Source: Macropodus opercularis (Eukaryota; Chordata; Actinopteri; Anabantiformes; Osphronemidae). Taken from it: DNA of 64,000 nucleotides. Shown here piece by piece: positions 13,601-27,000 of this stretch. The stretch is taken from contig CM061100.1 in assembly GCA_030770545.1 (NCBI GenBank), positions 7,137,501 through 7,201,500 on the forward strand, read 5' to 3'. The notes beneath the pieces are model-generated. The model did no database searches. It was not told the DNA's origin and worked only from the letters and a program-made list of their open reading frames with translations. Each line of letters opens with the position of its first letter. Within the stretch, counting starts at the first letter, position 1. The position numbers were made by a program, and so were the translations under genes.

Positions 13601-14386
13601 TGTGACAGGTCTAAAATAAACATATGCAACATTTCTTCTGTTAAATAACAAATGTAACTGTACTAAAAAAAAAATCATGGACTGGTTACTGGGAGTTTAA
13701 TGCAGCAACATTGTTTTTTGGTAATAATTATTTAAAATGTATGTACTGCAAAGCTACAAAACTTCTGAATCAAGCAGACAAACTCAGTATCACTTTTATT
13801 TAAAAAGCCAGTTATAATTTTACGAGCCTTGAGGACAAAATGAAGGAAATATTAAAAATGGCTTTGCCACAACAATAACTTTTATAAACATTGATGACAT
13901 ATCTATCAAATCGAGAAAGCGACGAAAAACTACAGACACCCAATGAGTATTTTAGGACATGAATGAGTCAATAAGTTGTTTTCATATCTACACCAAAAAC
14001 ACAGAGTTTGTGTTTTCAGGGACGACATCGTCCTTAAAGTGCAAATGAGTAAACATTTCATTTCTGTGATCAAAGGTGGTAATTTTCTCTGCGTGTCCAA
14101 ATTGCGCTTGCTCACACAGGCGCAGACACTAATTATGCTCTCGCACACACCACGTCCTGTTTGTTAATAACCCAGTAAACACACATAAGCAGATTCTCCT
14201 GAATAATAGCATGGAAATGTGAAGGACTGTGTTGTACTGGGATTATTCATGGACACGTAAACATGCTCTCTGTCCGTGGGACCTGATGTTACACTACAGT
14301 AAACAGTCATGCCCATTTTTTAAAAAACATTACAAAAAGATGACAACACATGTAAAAAAAAATGCAAGTCAGGGAAAGTGTTGCAG
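10698..14386. other. Intergenic region between rnf34 and lrrc75b
   Basis: The gap between the rnf34 promoter side and the 3' side of lrrc75b. Open frames are short and contain no family motif that I recognise. Parts nearest 14.4 kb could still belong to a longer lrrc75b 3' UTR. Confidence 0.5.
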
Positions 14387-14392
14387 TTTATT
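14387..14392 (-). terminator. Candidate poly(A) signal for lrrc75b
   Basis: AATAAA on the minus strand, the first one I found downstream of the lrrc75b stop codon, implying a 3' UTR of roughly 660 bases. Other AATAAA copies lie further on (near 13797 and 12783), so the true end is uncertain. Confidence 0.3.
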
Positions 14393-15053
14393 CATGCCAC
14401 AACAAATGTATGTGCTGTAGCAACGCAGACGGAAGATAAAAGCAAAGCAGTTCATCCTTCCATTGTCACTTCTGCGGACTTTAAAAACAAAGTGGGCATC
14501 GTCTTTCCTGCTTCAGCTCTGATTCGCAACTAGAATCACAGATGAACCATCAGCAGCTCCGGCCCAAACACTGTGCATGTCGTTGTGCCTGCCTGCACCA
14601 GGTTGAGGCTTTTCTCCATGTCTGCAGCATCAACACATGTTGGAGCCACATCTGATGCAAACATAGTCTCAATGTAATGTAGAATATTTCGAATTTTTCA
14701 CAAAGGGGTAAAGTCGTCTGAGAACGATCTGGTCTGAATGGCTACTGGCAGTGACTGTCCTCAGCAACTGCTGCCGAGCTGCCCTCATGCAAGGCACTTC
14801 GGCGGATAGTAACGGCTGATGGGAAGCTGCAGAGTTGGAAAGCACGAAGCTGAAATCTATCCTGTCTGTACAGAACTGTCTGGGCGTCAGCGGTCAGCGC
14901 ATCCAGAGGGACACGCAACACAGTTAAGTTATTTTGAGAAACATGTGGGCTGCTGGAAGCATCTCAGCCACACTGACACCTGCTTACACTGGAGGCTAGT
15001 CTTAGGGTGAGGCCATACAGAGGCATGGGAGGGCCCAGAGCAGCTCTGGGCCA

Positions 15054-18000
15054 TCACCTCCCACAGAAGTGCAGCGGCACATTTTCTGACACGTTTTCTT
15101 CTCCTAAGCCCCAGGCTTGAAGCTCCAACCTGTCCTCCTCCTCCTCCTCCTCTCTGTAATCTTCTTCTACTTCGCCTTCCTCGCACAGAGTGGGCTCCTC
15201 CACAGAGGTCTCCATGTTCGGGGTGTAGCCACTGAAGGCCCGCGCCTCACTGTACTCGTAAATGGTGGGAAGACTGCTGCGTAAGCCGAAGCGGCGCCGC
15301 AGGGCCACGAGCAGCGGCTGCGGCACCGTGAAGATGTCCACGTTGTTGCCGAGGTCTATCCAGGCCAGACTGGGGAACTTCTTCGGCTCCTTCACTATGT
15401 CTGTCAGGTCTTTCAGGATGGCCGCCGTTAGACGGTTGCCGTTGACAGCCAGTATGCTGAGTTTGGGCATGCAGCTGAGGTAAGGCAGCAGCAGGCGTAA
15501 GCTCTCGTCCTGCAGCTCAGTGAAGCTCAGGTCAACGGCCGACACTGCGTCGCTGCTGCTCTGCAGGTAGAAGGCGACGCGGTGGACGTCCCGGCCAGAG
15601 AGCGGGATGCCTGACAGGTTGACCACATCGCCGGACAGCTTCTTCTTCAGCGTGGTCTTCAGACTATTTGAAAGTGGGAGCAAAACAAAACTCATGTGAC
15701 TTATTTACCAGCCGAGGCGTAAAATGGCCATCTATCACAGACTACATTAAAAGTGAGCTAAAGCTAAATGATCTGTACTTAATGATCCTGAGGACATTGA
15801 TTCAAAAGAGAAATGCAAAGTACGCTAAAAAAAGACACAGCACCCAGGAGTAGAGTGCTGCCAGTGTAGCAATCAATAATGGAAAAAGGAATATTTGCAT
15901 TTAAATGCATCTCGGTTTAAATCCCCCGAGCAACAACTTCTGTGTCCTGGGCTGAATGTCATCCATTAAAAGCACCAGCTGTTTTTAGATTTGGGTGTCA
16001 CCCAAACCACTTCAAGTCTCTACATACAAACAAACCACGACAGGCTATAAATGAACAAATGATCAGAAAATTGGAAAATAGCAGAAACAAGTAAGCTGCC
16101 ACCCTGACCCAGCAAATTAGGAGCAAACGTGTCACCTTGATGTGAGTTGGGGTTGAAGTTTTACCCCTGGGACAGGCAGCTGAGAGTCAGGACGGAGACA
16201 GATGCATCTTGTTCTTTTGATTTCTAAACATCATGTGTTTTCTAAAGGGCTGTGAGAGATGGCACCAGTTGAGCTGATAAACACATCTTGGAAACAAGGT
16301 CATTCACTGGAGGTTTCTTTTCCAGATGTTGTTGCAGAAACTTTGCAGCGGGATTTACTCAATAAAGTGGATTTTTGTTTTGGCTTTTGGGAAACACACT
16401 TGTTGGCGATCTTGCTTTGTTAGGTAATGAAACTGATTGGACTTAGACTCACATTTCTGTAGCTTTCTATATTTCTCCTCTCACACTGGCACAGTCGCTG
16501 CAGCGTATTGTTTTAATTTTGCCTTGGAGGAAGACATCGGCCAACTAACGTTGAGTCGACCTGGCCTGAGGTTGATTCTCACTGTGTCTTAGTCCTGTTT
16601 GTTTTCTTCGTCCCCCTGCTTCCTCCAGTCTCTCCTCCTTCGTCTCTCCTCCTTCGTCTCTCCTCGCTCTCTGGTCTGTCTGGGAGCCTCATAAATCGTC
16701 AGGCCGCGCTCTTTTCATCTGTCATCCTCTCTGCTCGGCTAAGAAAAAGCTCCGTGGCACAACGGGGGCTGAGATTCTCAAGGTTATTGATTCCAGGTCT
16801 TGGCTATAATTCATCTCACACTCCTTCGTCCTCATTCTTGCTCAACGTGTCTCTCGCCCCCCCCACCTATCAATGCAATCTCACCGACTCTCTTGTTCTG
16901 AATTTTATCTGCTACGGCGCCTTGCACACAATTCGTCATTCATATAACTCTTTACTGACTCAAATATCATATATTATTTTTTTCCATTATAAAATTGATT
17001 AACTGGTTAATTAATTTGTTAGGAAGAATAATCCGTTACTTCAACACACTGCTGGGGGTCCTGCCTCTGCTGCAGCCCTGCCCTTCACCAGCGGGTGGTG
17101 CAACGAGAGGGTGAGATCCACAGAGCCGAAAGACAACTTCCTCCAAATTTACTGCGTCCCCCATCTGCGGTCCACCAGCGGGCTGCTCAGCTGGCCACAG
17201 GCCCGGAGGCTCAGCTAGCGAATCTGTAGCCACTGTGTGTAGCAATAGTCCATCATCACGAAATGATGACAACATTAAGAACAAGACGTCTCATCCCACT
17301 CTGCAACGCTCGTGGGCAACGGCACATACACTCTTTACACCAGCTGAGACACAAACAACTTCAGAGCAGAGGCTACCCACATAAGCACAAGCGTCCCCTG
17401 CACCGGGACTCATTTAAAAGCAAACAACTGAGGGAAATCCATCTATTGACATCCTCAGGAGCAACTGATACAACAGCGCAGGAATCTAATAAGAGCAGAC
17501 TCTCGTGTGTCAAACTATTGGCTGCCTAAACGTGGGTTCGGGCACGACTGTCTAATTGCTTTTCATAGCTCGTCTTTCCTCGGGGATGTTGTTAACTTTT
17601 ACGCACTGAACAAGGGCTCTTGCTGTTCTGTAGTTATGTAAACCCCAGAGGTACGGGAAATAAAACATCTGGGGTTTGTGATGAGCGCAGACAAACACAT
17701 CAAGCTTACGGGAGAAAGGTCAGAGCCGAGGCAGAGGAGCCTTTCAGAAAAAGGCATACGCTGCCTCGACTTAAACGCCACCGAACAGTGGCAACAACCA
17801 ACCATCAGTTCTGGGGAGGTGAAGATTTTAAAAAGGCTTCTTCAGGATACAGCGTCATCTGCCACCGGGGTGGGACTTAAAGGTTTTGTGTTCTGCAACA
17901 CACGGTACATGTTCCCCTTCATTTCTTCTCATGAATCAATAATTAGCAGGAGACGTCTTTTCATGTAGCTACTCATGGTCCCACTGGTTTGTAATAACAG

Positions 18001-21000
18001 AGCTTCGCGCCACAAATTTCTGAACTTTATGTTTTTGAAAACTGTAATAAACATCTTCTTGATCTTGTAGGACATTACATAAAAACATACTGTACTAAGA
18101 GACTGTACAAAAGCATATTGACTCTAGGGAACCTTAAGGCAGAGCAGCATTGGAGTTTCTTGCTTAAAGATTTTTACAGTGCTTAAGAGATTATCATAAA
18201 TTTGTCTAATCCAATTTCTGTCAATTTGCAAACTGATTCAATGAGTAATCATTCTCTCTTTCTCTCTGCGATAAATAAGAAGCCATCGTCAGGAACTGGG
18301 TCATTAAGTTTAGCGTAAAGCCTGGAACTGGAGAAAACACCTAGTGTCGCTGTCAATCTAAAAAGCCAGCGAGGGATAACACAGTTAACAAGGTTCACGT
18401 TCTGTGCTGATTGTTACCGGTTCAAGGACCTTTAAACAAGTGACAAAGAGGTTATTGCCTGTTTATTAGCAAGAAGTTAAGTACATTCAATAAGTCACTG
18501 AGCTCATTCAAACTGTGTCTCAGCAGGAAGGACCGACTCAAATCAGACGTGAATTCAGACGTATTTCCTGCTGAGCTTGCACAGACACTTGACTCATTTC
18601 AGGCTGATGAAATAAAAGCACTTGGGCAACGCTGGCTGTGGATGGCGTCCCACAGACCTGCGGGATCGGTCAGATCAATATCTGCTTCATCAATGCTTTG
18701 GTCCTGAGTTGTTTATTCCTCCGATCGATCCGAGCCGCTTTGCCTCCAAGCGGCCGTGTGGTACATGCGCAGTAGCGCAGCTCAGCCCGTGGGAGAGTCT
18801 AGAGGGGTCGAACACAGACACACATCCCTGAGACGTGGGGAACGACGGCTCCTTTACAGTGTTGAACCGGCTGGTTTAACTCAGGCCTTAGAGGACTTTA
18901 ACCAATGTTAATGAGACACTTTTATAGTCGGTCTGAACAATAAATGGGGTGAAACTCACCATTTTTCTCAAGGATGTGAATGTCACAGAGAAACGGGCTC
19001 TGTAGAAAAATGTGCTGCCTGAAAGTGGTGATACGCTACAGTGTCCTTCGCTTTCATGGGGAGAACAGCACATTTTCTGGGTAGGAAAAAATAGCCTCAA
19101 AGCTCATTTGGATTCGGATTAAATTTGAGTGAAACATTTAGCGGATGCTCTGATTAAGGCTTCCTCCACTGTGTTGTCAGTGGAGCAGCTCCAGGCTATT
19201 CTGACGCTTCAGTCCCTTGGTTGTTAGCCGCTTTGAATTCGAGGTAAGTGTTGAACTCAAAACAGACTAAAGTGGGAGCAGGGAAAAGAACCGGAATGAA
19301 TGAGGATCTATGTTAAAAAGACATAAATGATTAAAAAACACTTTCCTCACCAAAAATGTAACAGCAGAATAATACTGGGCTGACATATATGATAGTTTAC
19401 TTATATGTATAATATGTGGCATCCATGTTTGCGCTGCTGTGCCAGTGATTATAAACTGTCTGGTACGGACAGAATGTGCAGCTTATGAAATGCTAAACGT
19501 GCTTCACCCATGATTTGAGTCAGTGTGACAAACTGGATGCTTAGGAGAAAAGAATACTGCGGCTTTACATAACTGTAAATGATGGACTACAGTGGAGGCA
19601 CCGTTATGAAAGCAGCATTAAGATGCAGGCTCCCAACGCAGACTTGATTTTGAGCAGTGATCTTTAAGAGCTTTACAGGAGACTCACCAGAAGCACAACA
19701 ATAGTTCTTATGCAGCGGCTGCTTTATCTAAGCTTCACGGCTAAATTTCATCCAAAGGTTCCAAACTAAAGACCTAAAAATGCTGATTTTAACAGCATGC
19801 ATCGCGTGTTCGCGCTCTCTTCAGCTGAGAACAGCTCCAAACTCGTGTTTACCAATCAACACGCGTAATCACTGTAATTATTTCATTAAGGGCCCGTGGC
19901 CTGAAGACAGCAGTGAGTGATACTGAGTGTTTCTCCACCCCCTCATCTTCCAGGATTTCAGTCTGTACCCCAGGAAGCCCTCAATTATTCATGCACAAGA
20001 ATGGTGGCTGGATCTTTAAGGCTCTATTAGAAGTGGAGGTCAACTAGAAATCAGATTGGGCAGACTGAGTGCAGCAGGCAGTCAAGTGGAACACTCCATC
20101 GTCAAAAGGAAATCTGAGCGGAGAAGCCTTTCAGAAGCCAGACATCAAACACTAATTCTCATTTTTCACATGCTCTGGCGCCGTGTGGTCAGGTTCTGGC
20201 CCTCGCCTCTGAAGGTGACCTCGTAGGTTAGTCAGAGGTGAGGCGTGCTGAGTCAGAGCCCATCCCAGCTCTCACTGGGTGACTTGGCTCTGGAAGTAAG
20301 TCATAGCCGTGCTAACGGCAGATGACAGTCATGTGCAGTAAAACATTAGGGCTAAATTATCTGTTCGGTTGAGCAAAAGCATCAAAACAGCGACCTGTAC
20401 TCATGACTTTCAACATAGCTCCAGTCTGAAGGGCACCGAATTTCAAGTCTCACATTGAATGATGTGCGAAAGCTGTGGTGCCAAATGTTGTTATAAGTGG
20501 TTTTGGTTAAAGAAGTCATTGATCTGAAGAATGTGCAGATTTTATATTAACTGTCAGTTAAAATTTTACAATGGTTTAACTAAAATGCAAAAACATTGAT
20601 GAGTCATGCTTGAAACTGGATGGACTGCTGCAGGTCATTTTCATGGAAAATAGATAATAATAAACAGATTGGAAATGATATTGAGTGGAAATGACCTTCA
20701 CAGTAGAATAGGCCTGAAGTCGCCAGGGCAGAAGACAATAGTAAGGAAAGGTGAGACATGCAGTGTCTTGACAATGTTACTGAGGCCCTGGACAGATCAT
20801 GTAAAGAAGAAGGGCTCGAAATAACAGAAAGGAGAAGAGCTAGAAGGGATTTCTGTAAAGATTAGAGCAAATTAGCCTGAGCTGAGCAGGAAGGATGCGG
20901 AGAGAGGATCCCAGAGAGCACCTCCCTGGTGATTAGCCCATGAAAAGCTGTCAAGAAATCTGGGAAAGAAATGCAGGCGCTAAGAGCAAGTCGATAAAGT

Positions 21001-24000
21001 GGTTATAAGCATCCAGACTATTATACAGACATGTTGAAAACTTTCACTGCTCAACCTAATATAGCTGCAGCCAACATGCCCAGACAGCTTTACAGTGGAT
21101 AATGTTGCCTGGCTATGATTCAGAAGTGAGAGGATGATGAGAGGCGCTACTAGAGGAAGCTCAGTTTCTGGTCTGTGAGGAAAACGAAGGAGAAGCTTGA
21201 CCCTGTCAAGACAAGAGGGACATCCAAGCCAACTATAAACCTACCTAAAGGAGAGAAATATACACTTTTGCTTTCCAAGAATGTTATTGAAATTTGAGGA
21301 CATGAAGCCAAGAGTTTCTTTAAAACATTCCTAGCAGATTCCAGAATGTGAGCTACAGTAGGATGTTGTTATGTTTTCTAATAGATGTAAAATATGACCA
21401 GATGTTTGGGGAAGTGGCTCAGACAAGCACTGATTTGGGCTTTTGACTGCTCTGAAAGCAAACTCTCATGAATACTGATTAACTTCTAACTAATCTACCT
21501 CAATATACAGTAACCGTTTCATGGTGGGTCAACCTCTGCAGGTCTCACCAAAGAAATAAACTGTAGCGTAGTCATGTGTTCGATATGTCCTAAGCTACGA
21601 AGACAAATAAAGGTGACGACATCATTATTTGCGCAGCCTTCACAGTCTAAGCTGTGGGAGGAAAAGCACTTCAGTAGGAGTGTGGGTCAAAAATCAGGTC
21701 CGGCAGCGTTTACTCACATCTCATGGTATCACAGGGTATCACAGCTGGTTCTGTTCCTAACACCAGTTGGGAGTATTAGCCCTGAACTAAAGCCAAATAA
21801 AACAAATAACACTAGACGGACACATATCTCCTTGAGCTTTCAAAGTGTTGTCTTACTGGAATATATGACGCTAAAGATCCAGAAGAATTTCTGTAAATGT
21901 GTTGCAGATTTAATATCTATGTTAATTATCTACTAGCAGTAAAAACCCTTCCTCCCTTCACAATGTGCAAAAAATGACAATTTCAGAGTAATAAAAAATA
22001 TGAGCTTTATTAATCTGAAATTCAATACCAATTACAGTACCATTAAAACTCTCCCGGGGACTCGATGATACTGAACCTGCAGAGAAAAAAGATGAAACTG
22101 CCTTGATAATATGTTGTAATTTACTGTAACTTGTCTTGCAGTTACAGTGTTATAAAAACCAAGCGGGCTGGAGTAATAAAGCTTGAGTTATGATTCACGA
22201 GTTGTCTCAGGCTGCAGCCGTTAGTCATTACAGAGATTCTTCTATATCAGTTTATGAAGAAATTAAGTAAGATGTTTTAGGATTTTTCTTCCTAAATGTG
22301 AAGAGATCAAATGTTTGATCAGTTTGACGCGAGGCTGTGAGAAAGAGGGAAACGCGACTTCTAATCAACAACCTGACCCCCCACTCTGTCTTCTGTCGAC
22401 GTTTCCCCAGAGTCTCCGTTCTGCTCACGGTGGCAAAATGGACTCTCGCAAAAAGGAGCAGAAAAGCCCAGGAAGAAGACAAGAGAAGGAAAATCAATGC
22501 AAGGTGGAAGGAGTTTGAAAAAGGAGAAATGGAGACGCTGGGAAACGAAACAGAGAAGAGGAAGACAGGGCTGAGAATATCAATAGCGGTTACACTGAGT
22601 CAGATACGTGAAATTCTGCATGTTTAGCAAAAGCGAAGATGTGGTTTGCGTCCCACAGTAAAGTGCTGCTGTCTGGATGGCGGCTGGCAGAGAGACAGAG
22701 CCTGCTAATGAGCAGGCTGGGAGGGTCGGCCTTGTTGATTTGTTGACGGCTATTTTGCATTATTGCAACCGGGAGGCTGGAGAAGGAAGAAGGAAGTCAG
22801 CTCAGGCTGTCACATGATCTTTCAATATGGGTTAATTGCTCAGGGAGTGAGAGTCTCGTGATTATCACTGGAGATTTTTTGTTACAACAAGTGCAAAAAC
22901 CTGTTACCTAACCTGTTCAATATGGTTTTTAATTATTTGCATAGCTGCTACAGACTCTTTGTGTTGCTCTTTCATCATATTATTGAAACTATAGCTTCTT
23001 ATTGCTGTCAGCAGATCATGTTTTGCTTTAGACAACGGTTTGTGTTTTTCTTTATTTATCTGGTCCACACCTCCTCAATAATGTCCAAGCACCATATAGT
23101 CATTATGATGAAGACAATTCACAGTGAGGGTTCCCATATCAAATAAAGTCTGGTGGCATCAGCCTGAGCTTGACCAAACCATAATCATCAGTGATTTTGG
23201 TGCAGGCAGGACAGAAGACGCACTCACCAGGCCTGAGACTTCCTCCTGGGCACGCTCTGTCGCGTCCACTTGGAGTGAGGGGTCAGGTGGTAAATCAACT
23301 GGCGGCAGATCTTGTTGGTGGACTTGAGCGAGTCCGTCTCCTGAGAAACACACAAAAGACGGACGATGGACGACAAAGACAAATGACAGTTTGACAGCTT
23401 AGTAGATCTCAAAAGGCAAAAGTCAACAGTGAATGTTCTGCATATGTTCTGATTTTCACATGGTGAAATGTTGTTTTCCTGTCCTTTGCCTCCACGTTCC
23501 TCTATGTGTCTCCTCTCCTCTTTTCTCTCTCCCTCCTCCGACAAAGACTGTGCACTGAGGAGGCGAAATCTAATTAATGGTGCAACACGACAACAAGAAA
23601 GAAGCAATGTGGCAAGAGGGAGAGAAAAAAGACAGAGGCAATTTACCTTAAGGCGATTAACTGTTGCTGGAGCCATTTCTTTTCTCAGGCGACAAACAAA
23701 CATGCTTCATGCCTTGAAACATTCAGTGCTGCTGTTTGAGCCTCGTGGATGACTGAACACAATGTTGCAGCTTCGCATACTGATTTATGATCACAGAAGA
23801 GAGTTGCTAAAAAATATCAGTCTGCAGGATTGTATTTCTGCGGATGGTGACTTTACAGCCTGAGCATTGTGGAAATTTGTCCTGGAGGAATGAGTTTAAC
23901 CTAAATAAATGTCAGCGTGATGGGAAGCGGTGGCCTTAAATCCAGCACACTACCCATCTACATCCTCGTCACGTCTGACACAGCACACTGCCATGGGTGG

Positions 24001-27000
24001 CCAGCCAGTCAGGAGAACGGCTGCCAGCCTCTCACTTCTCTCTTCCTCTGTCCTCGACCGTAGACACGTGATTAGATTTTCCTACAGGTGGTTGTTATCT
24101 GACCTCACTAAGTAGAAACTATACCACAGCGGCTTAACTGAAGGTGGACAAACTAAAAGCTGCAGAGTTTAGACGAGTCTCACGTCCTCTCCGGGATTTT
24201 GTGGCTTCTTTAGCCTAGTACCTTAGTTTGAAATGTAATTTGAATTTTAATAGGTCCGATTTGTATGCCACGCCACAAGTGGATGAGCTGCCAGACTGGA
24301 TAAATCACTCTTGATATCATTGATTTTACAGTGTCACCATCTGACCTCAGTTCAGGAGCATAATTTAGTTTTCATCGCAAAAAAGTAATTTTGCATTTGG
24401 AGATGCTACATGAAGTTATACACATTAAGTTGTCTACCATTAGTCTGCGCCTGTCAATACTTCTTACAGCCTTTTCTTTTGGAAGGTAACTTTAGCGACT
24501 TGAGTACTACAGTATTATGGTGAGTGGGCTGAACGGCCTCCACAACGTATCAAAATGCCAAAATAAAACTGCTACAGCTTGTGAAAAACACACCTTTAGC
24601 ACCATGGCAGAAGTGGAACTTTTTAGGAAAACTTTTTATAACTATGAGGAAAAGGGCAAAAATCAGATGTATGAGAAGAAAAATAATAATAACGAAACTT
24701 TCCTACTCTACACTCAAGAAGCTTCCTTTTGTTTGCAGAAAATGTGCCCACGTCATGTTTTTAACAGACGTCACTGCACCAGCTTCCCCAGTATGATCCC
24801 ACTGTCAACTCTCACTGCCCCCAGACTGCAGATCCAACCAGCTTCGGCGCCAACGACCACGACCACCAGCTTCTCTGACCTCAGCATGATGACCTCTGGG
24901 CACCTACGCACACTTGTGACTATGACTCTCTGATTAATCTCACACCCCTGCGGGTCATGGACCGTAGCAGCTGCCCAGGAGCAGCAGGGAAGACAGCCCG
25001 CGCAGTGACAGCAGAGGCTAACCCTGACATGGCCTCTGGCCTCAGAGTCCCTAGCAAACCACCCAGCACGCATGCAGTTTCATTTTTCACCAGTTTTCTG
25101 CAGAAATATGTTTATGCATTTTTTTTGTTTCAAGTTATATCAAGCACCAGGGTTGGAAAATCTTCTTTAAATACGGTATATGGCACTTTATTTACGGGAT
25201 ACTTCCTTATAATGTGCTGTTCATTTTTGTTGAAAGGAAAATTTTGCAATTTCAATCACGTAGAGCTCCTGCAAAACGTGACGGCATCATAATCTTTGAT
25301 CACGTTATATCATAACTTCAAGAAGTCAATGAATAAGTCCCTTCCTGGTAAACACTTACCAAGCATCAGGATAAGCACCTTAGTGCGTCCAGGCTTCTTA
25401 GCTTGTGTCGTTGTTTGTATCGAGCAAAGTGACAGTTCATTGCAGTCACGGTAGCGTGGCGACAAATGTGACACATGCCCCTGGGCATAGCTAATAAATG
25501 TGGATGTGTTGCAGCTTGCCTTGGTTCTGTTCGGACTCGCCGTGTTATTATGTTTTACTGGTGACTCCAGTGGATTCATGGAACGTTTACCACAAAGGGA
25601 AGAAATGTGGAGCGTTACCCTCTTTGGACACTGCAGGTCTCGGGCCAGGTTGAGCAGCAGCTCGTGGGAAATGGGGTCCACCAGGTTGAGAAAAGCTGCG
25701 TTCTTGTACAAAATGTCATTTAGTGACGTTCCCTGGAGACCCAGGTCCTGAGAGAAAGAAAGAAGAAGAAGAAGAAGAAGAAGCGTGATTTCACTTATTC
25801 TCTCTCTTACTGTGAAAATCCTGACATTATTTTAAACAACTTTACAGTATGTACAGTAGCTTCAGATAAAAATGATGTGGTCTTCTTTCATGCATCACAG
25901 CTTTACTGTCGGATGAAGGGAATAAAGCACCTGGATCATTTGCAATTTTCACCTCTAACAAAAATTTTCTTTTTGAAAATACATGTGAGGAACATGATTT
26001 TTGATTCCAGTTAAACTCGCCCCCACTTTCCACCTTCACTGTTTACAATACACAAGATTATGATTATGATGTGCAGAACATTTTAATAGAACCGGGACAC
26101 ATCCCCAGGGGTTGATGATATTTGTATCATCGTCATGCGGTTTTCTATTTGCAATGTAAATATATGGAAGCCGCATCTTCAGGTAGTGCTTTGAGGCCCG
26201 ACGTGTCATTAGCAGAAGTGTTTGAGGCGTAACCATTTTAGACAGATCAAATAGAGCCACCAGTGTCAGGCATCTCACGCTGCCACCTTCTCAACAAAGA
26301 TTACAACACACACCAAACTTGGAAGAAGGAGCAACGAGAAATGGCAGCTAGCACATGAAATAAAATGATCAGACGATGAAAGGGCTGGGAGTCAGAGTCA
26401 AGGGATTTCTCATTTTTTCATGCGTGGAGCTTTATTATGTTGATCTGCTCCGTAGCAAGTGGTAAAAGACTTCTTTAGTCATACGAACTGTAATACGAAT
26501 ATCAAGCTGTTGCTTCTGTACAGCACGATTACAAAAGTCTTATGCATCGCTGGACCGACATCATCTTGTTTACAGCGGTGGATGTTTTATGCCACGTAAA
26601 TTTGTACAAAAACCGCTTATGATCCATACGAACTGCAAAGCTTTTCATACTGCAGGCTGTGTAAAAGGCTCTATACGTGCTGACAGCTGTAACGCTTCAG
26701 GGCACAGCAGAGGCAAAAAGGAAAACTCCCATCAGCATTTTCTCCTCCTCCAGCTTTGAGTTGATTTATTACAGTGGAGCTTTGAGGGATTCCCTGATGC
26801 TGGGCTATCCTCCAGACCAGCTCTCCCTGTAATAAACCTCATTTAGAGCAGGCTGTGGGAGTCACATGTGTCCAAAAGTGGAGGAGGACGCACAGGATGT
26901 TGAAGATTATTTTATGACGATGTGTTTGTGCAGTTTTGTGGGGGATTGGGAGCTAAAACAAACCAGATTTTTTTTAATGCACACAGAGATCTGATCCCGT

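Noticed and set aside
21574..21936. 120-codon plus-strand frame
   Set aside because: AT-rich intron sequence, no domain, poor context for a gene.
24517..25073. Overlapping open frames of 138 (plus) and 100 (minus) codons
   Set aside because: No recognisable motif and no good splice flanks; both lie in an lrrc75b intron and look accidental.
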